Source: Aquimarina sp. AU58 (GTDB taxonomy: Bacteria; Bacteroidota; Bacteroidia; Flavobacteriales; Flavobacteriaceae). Taken from it: DNA of 64,000 bases. The stretch is taken from contig NZ_OMPD01000014.1 in NCBI RefSeq assembly GCF_900312745.1, forward strand, positions 992,001-1,056,000, in the 5' to 3' direction. Numbering within the stretch: position 1 is the first letter of the stretch; the number at the start of each line of letters is the position of its first letter. The notes under the pieces were generated by a model. The model was not told where the DNA came from. It did not search any database and saw nothing but the letters and a program-made list of their open reading frames with translations. The position numbers and the translations under genes are program-made. Shown piece by piece: positions 17,067-22,928 of the stretch.

Positions 17067-17702
17067 TTATTTCGCTTTCGCGAAAGCTATTTTTACAGCT
17101 AACCCCGTTAATACAGAAGCCATAAACCACTTTTGAACCCTTACCCATAATGGATTTTTTGCAAACCAACCCGCCATTTTTGCTGCCGAAATAACAATAA
17201 GAAAATTAATTGAAAAACTAATCATAATCTGCATCATCCCTAATTGAAAACTTTGTCCCAAAATTGATCCGTATTCTGGTTTGATAAATTGTGGAAAAAA
17301 GGATAAATAAAACAATGCCATTTTAGGGTTGAGGACATTGGTAAGAAGCCCAATATTAAATAACTTAAAAGGTTTGTCTTCTTTTAAAGAACGATCGGTG
17401 TCAAATATTTTAGTACCACCAGATCTAATCGTATTGTAGGCTAAGTATAATAAATAACCAACCCCCAGAAATTTAACAATCACAAAAGCATAAGGTACAG
17501 CAAAAAAGATGGCAGTTAACCCAAACGATACCATAAGAATGTGAAACAAAAATCCGCAGATAACTCCAAAAAGCGAAATGATTCCGGCCTGCTTTCCTTG
17601 GGATAAGGATCTCGAAATAAGATAGATCATATTAGGTCCGGGAGATAGTACCATTATTAGTGAGGCGAGAGCAAATACAAGAAATTCGTTGATAGGAATC
17701 AT
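17067..17702 (-). CDS. LysE-family exporter
   Basis: A 211-residue inner-membrane protein with about six helices and the family N-terminal signature SPGPNMIYLISRSLSQGKQA (residues 20-40) plus GIISLFGVICGFLFHI and TNVLNPKMALFYLSFFPQF. Members export amino acids such as lysine, threonine or homoserine lactone; the substrate is not predictable here. The TACGGAAAAACC motif lies 163 bases before its start. Confidence 0.9.
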   Translation of the reverse strand: MIPINEFLVFALASLIMVLSPGPNMIYLISRSLSQGKQAGIISLFGVICGFLFHILMVSFGLTAIFFAVPYAFVIVKFLGVGYLLYLAYNTIRSGGTKIFDTDRSLKEDKPFKLFNIGLLTNVLNPKMALFYLSFFPQFIKPEYGSILGQSFQLGMMQIMISFSINFLIVISAAKMAGWFAKNPLWVRVQKWFMASVLTGLAVKIAFAKAK

Positions 17703-17864
17703 ATATTTTAATTACGGGTTTATAGGGTAAAAGTATTGTTTTTTTCTAAGTTAAAAATCCTATTATGCTGTATTGACACTTAATTTGTATTTGTCGAATG
17801 TAAAATCCTTATGGTATTATAATTTATAAATGTAACTGGTTTACAGATATCTGTATTTTTCTGA

Positions 17865-17876
17865 TACGGAAAAACC
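17865..17876 (-). promoter_or_regulatory. TACGGAAAAACC motif, copy 1
   Basis: TACGGAAAAACC lies 163 bases before the LysE-family gene start. The same motif stands at 39413 and, with one change, at 40290, 144-148 bases before two paralogous exported-protein genes, always with the downstream gene on the minus strand. It may be a regulator site. The + strand HTH gene at 17978 is another possible target. Confidence 0.4.
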
Positions 17877-17977
17877 ATAATTTCGCTTTGATTACGATGT
17901 TAAAACCGTAAAGAATACTATTTAGAAAACCAACTTTTCCTGTTTCGTAGTACAGTGTACATTTTTAATCTATAGTT

Positions 17978-18250
17978 ATGAATTTGATGGTAAAGCAAAT
18001 ACGATTGATAGAGCGAGTTGATCAACTTATTCGTCTGCAAGCTACGGGCTCACCAGAAGAACTGATCTCTAAATTAGGAATCTCAAAAACCAAATTATAC
18101 CGCATTATTAATACGATGAAAACTTTAAATGCTCCTATTGAGTATGATATCACGCTGCAAAGTTTTGTGTATGCCGAACCGGTAGGATTTACTTTTGGAT
18201 TCTATACAAAAAATCAAAAAGCAAAAATCCTTAATGGTTTTGGGAGATAA
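17978..18250 (+). CDS. Small HTH DNA-binding protein
   Basis: A 90-residue protein whose first 60 residues form a winged or DeoR-like HTH: IRLIERVDQLIRLQATGSPE, ELISKLGISKTKLYRIINTM. The C-terminal ~37 residues (YDITLQSFVYAEPVGFTFGF) may form the wing and a dimerisation tail. Start could be Met1 or Met4 (MVKQIRL). A decayed copy of the last 37 codons lies 1.3 kb downstream at 19420. Targets are unknown. Confidence 0.75.
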   Translation: MNLMVKQIRLIERVDQLIRLQATGSPEELISKLGISKTKLYRIINTMKTLNAPIEYDITLQSFVYAEPVGFTFGFYTKNQKAKILNGFGR

Positions 18251-18339
18251 CCAGAAGTATAGATTATATAAAACTAAATACTACATATGAGGCCCAAAAT
18301 CATAAATCTGCCCCCTCATTTCTTAAAAAAAACATTTTT

Positions 18340-18380
18340 CCAGTTCCGTTTTTCAGAACTGGGATGTCTTATTATACACA
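18340..18380 (+). promoter_or_regulatory. CAGTTC upstream motif, copy 2
   Basis: CCAGTTC (18340-18346) and GAACTGG (18356-18362) form a 7-bp inverted repeat, followed by GATGTCTTATTATACACAA. It matches the block at 9118 upstream of an outer-membrane protein gene and lies 110 bases before the gene at 18451. Confidence 0.4.
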
Positions 18381-18450
18381 ATTTGTTTATTAACTAGGAT
18401 GTATTGTAAAATTTATAGCATACAATAGATCACAAAATCATTAATATACT

Positions 18451-19152
18451 ATGTCTAAAGAAAATTATGATGTAAAATTAGCTGCATTAGAAACACTACC
18501 ACAAGAAGAAATAAAGGCACCAACACTTCCTGTTGATGTATTTATTCAAGAAGCCGAAAACTTGTACGTATGGACAGAGGAAGACAAAGAAATATTACTA
18601 GCCAAAGGGTTGGATTGGGAGATGTTTGTAGAGGATTTACCTATTAGAACTGGAGCCTGTCGATATGCGCAGGCCATGTGGATGAAAGAACGATATAGCC
18701 AGGAAGAAGCCTCCAAAGTTTGGAAAGAAAAATCTCCTAAAGCATACGAGTTTAGAAATGATTTGCTTGCCGATTTGCGCTTTACGTTTCGCAAGAGACC
18801 AGACCTTATCACTCGTGTACGAGCTATTGCAGATGGAGAAGGGGATGCAGATATGATCCAGGATTTGATGGATATTAGTGTATTGGGTAAAGCCAATGTA
18901 CCAGAGCTCGAAAAAACGAAATACGATCTTCGAAACTTAGAACTGGCCGCACAGAAATCAGATACTCTGGCCGAATTACTGACCAAAGCTAACGGAACTA
19001 CTTTAGATAATTCTAAAGCCAAAGAAATCAGGGATAGAGCCTTTACTCATCTTAAAGAGGCTGTAGATGAAGTTCGGGATACTGGGAAATATGCCTTTAG
19101 AAAAGACCCCGAGCGTTATAAAGGATATATTAGTCAATATAAACGTAGATAA
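18451..19152 (+). CDS. Hypothetical protein of 233 residues
   Basis: Not recognised. It is a soluble, charged, mostly helical protein without signal peptide or membrane segment. Noticeable blocks are YVWTEEDKEILLAKGLDWEM, FVEDLPIRTGACRYAQAMWM, KERYSQEEASKVWKEKSPKA and a C-terminal basic end (KYAFRKDPERYKGYISQYKR). The reading frame is open with good codon use, and a long hairpin starts one base after the stop. It is flanked by an HTH gene and a decayed copy of that gene, so it may be part of an accessory unit. No function should be assigned. Confidence 0.7.
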   Translation: MSKENYDVKLAALETLPQEEIKAPTLPVDVFIQEAENLYVWTEEDKEILLAKGLDWEMFVEDLPIRTGACRYAQAMWMKERYSQEEASKVWKEKSPKAYEFRNDLLADLRFTFRKRPDLITRVRAIADGEGDADMIQDLMDISVLGKANVPELEKTKYDLRNLELAAQKSDTLAELLTKANGTTLDNSKAKEIRDRAFTHLKEAVDEVRDTGKYAFRKDPERYKGYISQYKRR

Positions 19153-19153
19153 T

Positions 19154-19244
19154 CGAGAGCTATAACTAGCCCGCGCCTAAGCTTAAGGTTTCTGCGCAAT
19201 CATGGAGCCTGATCATACTGCGCGGGATGGTTTTATAGCTCTCG
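19154..19244 (+). repeat. Long GC-rich hairpin after the 233-residue gene
   Basis: CGAGAGCTATA (19154-19164) pairs perfectly with TATAGCTCTCG (19234-19244), and inside it CCCGCGC (19170-19176) pairs with GCGCGGG (19220-19226). This 91-base foldback starts one base after the stop codon at 19152 and is much richer in G+C than its surroundings. It has no T-run, so it is not a simple terminator. A weaker echo (TATAACTAGTGCG) occurs at 19273. It may be a structured RNA or a REP-like unit. Confidence 0.6.
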
Positions 19245-19419
19245 GGAAAGCAGTCGGTATACCGATGGTCGATATAACTAGTGCGAGGAAAAACACAATG
19301 ACGTGATGAAGATATATAATGTGCCGATGATCGATAAAAATGTTGTGAGGATGATGTTACTTATACCGATGGTTAATACATACCAAGTGTGGATACTGTT
19401 TTTATTGTAATAAAAGGAA

Positions 19420-19548
19420 ATGTATTTATTTACATATGAATATGACATCACGGTACAAAGTTTTGTATATGCCGAGCTCGTTGATTTTACTTTTGGGTTC
19501 TATACAAAAGATCGAAAAACGAATATTATTAACCCTTTTATAGGGTAG
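19420..19548 (+). pseudogene. Decayed C-terminal copy of the HTH gene at 17978
   Basis: The frame from ATG 19420 encodes 42 residues; from 19435 it reads YEYDITVQSFVYAELVDFTF then GFYTK..., matching the last 37 residues of the protein at 17978 at 25 positions, and ends at a corresponding stop. The N-terminal HTH half is missing. It is therefore a remnant of a duplicated gene, or a second copy largely replaced by unrelated sequence. Confidence 0.8.
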
Positions 19549-19652
19549 TTAAAATGGTGTTTAACCTGAACTCCAAAATCAGATACTTGGTGCAGAAAAC
19601 CCTTCTAATTTTATTTAACATAATTTTAACAATTCTTACATTCTCAGGGTAA

Positions 19653-19670
19653 TGGGTCAAACTGGTGCTT
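19653..19670 (+). repeat. Solo copy of the IS1-element end sequence
   Basis: TGGGTCAAACTGGTGCTT occurs here and again, identically, at 19809-19826, just before the IS1-family transposase. The first copy, 156 bases upstream, looks like an IS end left by an older insertion or an internal deletion. Confidence 0.6.
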
Positions 19671-19719
19671 TTGAGAAAAAGTGTATTTTTGATATTGATT
19701 ATCAATAATTTATAAAACA

Positions 19720-19746
19720 AATAAGCCTCTTTATTGAGGCTTATTT
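19720..19746. terminator. Hairpin between the two IS-end copies
   Basis: AATAAGCCTC and GAGGCTTATT form a 10-bp stem around TTTATT, with A/T runs on both sides, so it can act as a terminator on either strand. It would shield flanking genes from the IS region. Confidence 0.6.
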
Positions 19747-19808
19747 ATGTTGTTTGTACTACTTAAAATTGCTTAGAACCTATTAAATAAGGGTTTTGTA
19801 TTGCTACG

Positions 19809-20499
19809 TGGGTCAAACTGGTGCTTGGTTATATTTGCAGCTATGAATTGTAAAAATTGTAACCAATCAAATTGTATAAAGAGAGGTAAAAGAAATGGTA
19901 AACAACGCTATTTCTGTAGAGATTGTCGTATTTCATTTCAAGATATATATTCTTATAAAGCATATCAAACCACAACAAATACTTTGATTAGAAGTTTACT
20001 CAAAGAAAGCTGTGGTGTTTTGAGTATTTCTAGAATTATAGGTATTTCAAAAAATACTGTACTATCCAGAATGCTAGAAATTAGCCTACAAATTAAAGCT
20101 CCATGTTTTGATAGATTAGGTTGCAAATTTGAGGTCGATGAATTGTGGAGTTTTATTGGCAGTAAAGACAATGTAACCTGGATTACCTATGCTATAGAAA
20201 GAGAAACCAAAAGTGTTGTTGATTTTTTTGTAGGTAGAAAAACAAAAGATACGATCAGACCTTTGATAGATAAATTATTGTTATTGCAACCCAAGAGTAT
20301 TTATACCGACCGATTAAATATTTATCCGGGATTGATCCCTAAAGAAATTCATAAAGTGTTTCGATATTGTACCAACAGAATAGAGCGTAAGAATTTGACT
20401 TTACGTACTCATATTAAAAGAGTATCGAGAAGAACAATTTGTTTTTCTAGAAACAAAATATATCTCATCGCCCATTTACGAATCTATTTTTGGGGATAG
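19809..20499 (+). mobile_element. IS1-family insertion sequence (left end visible, right end not found)
   Basis: The element has a probable left end TGGGTCAAACTGGTGCTT at 19809 and a single transposase gene. I searched downstream to about 20610 for the inverse (AAGCACCAGTTTGACCC) and did not find it, so the right end is diverged, or lost. No target-site duplication could be defined. Confidence 0.65.
19843..20499 (+). CDS. IS1-family transposase
   Basis: A 218-residue transposase from the ATG at 19843 (MNCKNCNQSNCIKRGKRNGK); an upstream TTG-initiated frame would run through the IS end. Residues 3-34 form an InsA-like zinc finger (CKNC...C, RYFCRDCRISF), then a helix-turn-helix region (SISRIIGISKNTVLSRMLEI), then the DDE catalytic part with Asp in FEVDELWSFIGSK, Asp in SIYTDRLNIYPG and Glu in NRIERKNLTLR. 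It is one continuous frame, so no programmed frameshift is needed. Catalytic residues look intact, although the element's right end was not found. Confidence 0.9.
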   Translation: MNCKNCNQSNCIKRGKRNGKQRYFCRDCRISFQDIYSYKAYQTTTNTLIRSLLKESCGVLSISRIIGISKNTVLSRMLEISLQIKAPCFDRLGCKFEVDELWSFIGSKDNVTWITYAIERETKSVVDFFVGRKTKDTIRPLIDKLLLLQPKSIYTDRLNIYPGLIPKEIHKVFRYCTNRIERKNLTLRTHIKRVSRRTICFSRNKIYLIAHLRIYFWG

Positions 20500-20610
20500 T
20501 TTTTTATGATTAAGAAAACTACTTCTATCTCGATCTGTTATTGGTGAACTTTACTATTTTAATACTTTGTATTAATGGATTAAGTCACAATGTCTTTTCT
20601 CTTTGATCTA

Positions 20611-21351
20611 TTATTTTGTTTTAGTTTCTCCTATAATTACTCCAAAGTTTCCGTCTAATTGATTCTGATTTTTAGAAGGTAGATATACTCTGGATACAAA
20701 TCCATCCAGATATAATGCATTTTTGCAACCGTTTTGCTTAAAATAGGAAGCAAAATCATAAAAATTTGTTTTCTCTTTAGAGATTGCAAAAAGTAAATTT
20801 CCGTTGGGCAAGATTCCTACTCCGTTTCTAATATGAACATTAGAAGATCCTTTTCTAAATTTGGGATGGATTTTTCCGTCAATCAAGAGCATAGGACCTG
20901 ATTGCGTCGCATATTTGATGTTCTCACTACTTGCAAACATCTTTGTGGTACAAATGACAGGTTTGTTTTTATTGGTTAGATAGAATATCCCATTGGGTTG
21001 AAGATAAAAATTACCGTACCCACTTTGGGATGTGTCAATCCTGATTTTGGTTTCTCCATTTTCAATATATAGCCCCTGGGGGGATAGATCTTTATTATAC
21101 ATCCCCCCGTTCATTGCAAAAATCAATTCTTTGTTTTCTTTTTCAAGTTCTGATTTTAAATTTTGAAAGCTTTTGTAATTCGTAGCGTTCTCATTTTTCC
21201 AATAGAAATGTAACTCTTGTTGCAATGGATTTATCTCGTAGCTTAAAAATCTGGATTTTTTAACCTGAGTTTCTGATTTGTTAACAAAAAAGAAACTGGT
21301 TAATAGTACCAGAGCTCCAAGTATTACTATAGAACCAATGAGTTTTTTCAT
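20611..21351 (-). CDS. Phosphodiester glycosidase family protein (NAGPA-like, DUF2233)
   Basis: A 246-residue protein with one N-terminal membrane segment or signal anchor (residues 4-23). The NAGPA/phosphodiester glycosidase fold is shown by FAMNGGMYNKDLSPQGLYIE (about 78-98), YLQPNGIFYL, ATQSGPMLLIDG, VHIRNGVGILPNGNLLFAIS and NALYLDGFVSRVYLP. The family cleaves alpha-N-acetylglucosaminyl phosphodiesters; bacterial members act on cell-surface phospho-sugars. Its start is 6 bases after the stop of the upstream amidohydrolase gene, so the two are probably co-transcribed. Confidence 0.88.
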   Translation of the reverse strand: MKKLIGSIVILGALVLLTSFFFVNKSETQVKKSRFLSYEINPLQQELHFYWKNENATNYKSFQNLKSELEKENKELIFAMNGGMYNKDLSPQGLYIENGETKIRIDTSQSGYGNFYLQPNGIFYLTNKNKPVICTTKMFASSENIKYATQSGPMLLIDGKIHPKFRKGSSNVHIRNGVGILPNGNLLFAISKEKTNFYDFASYFKQNGCKNALYLDGFVSRVYLPSKNQNQLDGNFGVIIGETKTK

Positions 21352-21357
21352 TACATA

Positions 21358-22632
21358 CTAGTTCTTATATACTTTTCCATCTTTCATTACAAACACTACA
21401 TTCTCCATAGTGCTTATTTTTTGAGTTGGATCATCATTTACTGCTACAATATCGGCTAAGAAACCGGGAGTAATTTGCCCAATCTGATCTTGCATATTCA
21501 GGATTTTGGCGTTGGTGGTCGTTGCACTTTGTATAGTTGCCATTGCAGGCATACCGGCTTCGACCATAAAACCAAACTCTTTTCCGTTTTGTCCGTGTTT
21601 AAATACTCCGGCATCAGTACCAAAGGCGATACCTACTCCACGATCATATGCTTTTTTAAATGTATTTTGGATTTTTGGACCGATCTCTAGTGCTTTGGGA
21701 ACAATAATAGCAGGGTAATACCCATCAATAGCTGCTTTTTCGGTAACTTCTTTTCCGGCAGTAATAGTAGGGACCAAATAGGCATCATGCTGTTTCATTA
21801 AATCCATTGTTTTTTCACTCATTAATGTACCGTGCTCAATAGTTTTTACACCACCCAAAATAGCACGTTGCATTCCTTCATCACCATGTGCATGTGCGGC
21901 AACGTGAAATCCATAATCTTTTGCAGTTTCACATATCGCCTTAATCTCTTCTACAGTAAACTGGGGGTTAGAACTACTTTTTGCTACACTTAATACGCCA
22001 CCTGTAGCAGTAATTTTGATGAGATCTGCACCATTTTTATAGCGTTGTCGTACTGCTTTTTTTGCATCTTCGACACTATTTACTACGCCTTCTTTTGGAC
22101 CGGGATCACCGATTAATGATCTTTTACTGCCGTTAGTAGGATCTGCATGACCGCCAGTGGTAGCCAGAGACTTACCAGCTGTAAATACTCTAGGGCCTTT
22201 TATACGCCCGCTTTTAATTGCTTTTTTAAGTGAAATATTTACTCCACTTCCTCCTAAATCTCGCACTGTAGTAAAGCCTGCCATTAGTGTCGTTTTAGCA
22301 AACTGAACCGAATTAAAAGCGACATCTGCTTCGCTATCGGTATATTTTTGTAAATACGCCTTTGGATTCGTTTCGCCTTCGAGATGTACGTGCATATCAA
22401 TCAAGCCAGGCATCACTGTTTTATTTTTAAGATCAATAGTGATGTCATCTTTTTTGCCGGCAACAAAGCCATTTTCGACTTTAATAATTTTATTTCCAGA
22501 GATGACAATCGTTTTTTCGGTAAGAACTTTACCTACTTTGGTATCGACTAGTTTTCCGCATTGTAAATAGGTGTTTTGAGCAAAAATAGTCGTGCTTATA
22601 AATACAAAAAGTACTGTGTATAGATATTTCAT
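21358..22632 (-). CDS. Secreted amidohydrolase (Xaa-Pro dipeptidase-like, metal-dependent)
   Basis: A 424-residue member of the amidohydrolase superfamily with signal peptide (1-19, ending IFAQ). Metal-site motifs are MHVHLEG (His81, His83), HVAAHAHGDEG, KTIEHGTLM and FGTDAGVF; LIKITATGGVLSV supplies the probable lysine ligand. Family members in Bacteroidota hydrolyse dipeptides or N-acyl amino acids in the periplasm. The downstream phosphodiester glycosidase gene is separated by 6 bases. Confidence 0.9.
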   Translation of the reverse strand: MKYLYTVLFVFISTTIFAQNTYLQCGKLVDTKVGKVLTEKTIVISGNKIIKVENGFVAGKKDDITIDLKNKTVMPGLIDMHVHLEGETNPKAYLQKYTDSEADVAFNSVQFAKTTLMAGFTTVRDLGGSGVNISLKKAIKSGRIKGPRVFTAGKSLATTGGHADPTNGSKRSLIGDPGPKEGVVNSVEDAKKAVRQRYKNGADLIKITATGGVLSVAKSSSNPQFTVEEIKAICETAKDYGFHVAAHAHGDEGMQRAILGGVKTIEHGTLMSEKTMDLMKQHDAYLVPTITAGKEVTEKAAIDGYYPAIIVPKALEIGPKIQNTFKKAYDRGVGIAFGTDAGVFKHGQNGKEFGFMVEAGMPAMATIQSATTTNAKILNMQDQIGQITPGFLADIVAVNDDPTQKISTMENVVFVMKDGKVYKN

Positions 22633-22763
22633 ATGTGATAGTGTGAAAAGTTACTATAAATTAAAATTGAGTTTTGAATATACAAAAGGAACAATTTAAA
22701 ATAAATTGTTGTGATTAAGAGGTTGATTATGATTTCTTTTAGAAATATGGAGTTAGTTTTTAT

Positions 22764-22796
22764 AGACCTCACAGGTTTCACAAACCTGTGAGGTCT
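22764..22796. terminator. Perfect palindrome AGACCTCACAGGTTT/AAACCTGTGAGGTCT
   Basis: A 15-bp perfect inverted repeat around CAC. It is probably a terminator or a dispersed palindromic unit; similar CCTCACAGG palindromes are, from memory, frequent in Bacteroidota. A related stem lies after fabD. On the minus strand it stands downstream of the SNF2 helicase gene. Confidence 0.55.
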
Positions 22797-22811
22797 TATC
22801 GATGACCTTGA

Positions 22812-22914
22812 ATGCGTTAGGGATAGAAGCGGCATCCTTTTTATTATTATTTCGAATAACTTTTCGAAATAATAATAAAAAGATATAGCGAATAGCCTGC
22901 CTCGAACGCCAAAA
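22812..22914 (+). repeat. GCGTTAGGG...AACGCC structured repeat, copy B
   Basis: Starts ATGCGTTAGGGATAGAAGCG, then GCATCC, and ends AGATATAGCGAATAGCCTGC then CTCGAACGCCAAAA. The middle is a long AT-rich hairpin (TTTTTATTATTATTTCGAA against TTCGAAATAATAATAAAAA). Same conserved flanks as copies A and C. It lies between the amidohydrolase and helicase genes, both on the minus strand. Confidence 0.7.
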
Positions 22915-22928
22915 TAACTATAAAGATA

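Noticed and set aside
18546-19022. Minus-strand 158-codon open frame inside the unknown 233-residue gene
   Set aside because: The plus-strand frame is longer, starts at a good ATG and ends at the hairpin; the antisense product is rich in Ser and lacks any recognisable pattern.
19252-19400. Possible short repeat array (TACCGATGGT, GCCGATGATCGAT)
   Set aside because: The units vary in sequence and spacing and there is no regular repeat-spacer pattern, so it is not a CRISPR array or a tandem repeat.
19843-20499. Programmed frameshift in the IS1 transposase
   Set aside because: The gene is one continuous frame from zinc finger through the DDE region, so no frameshift is required.
22629-22835. 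Minus-strand 68-codon frame between amidohydrolase and helicase genes
   Set aside because: It overlaps the palindrome at 22764 and the edge of repeat copy B, so the coding appearance comes from repeats.
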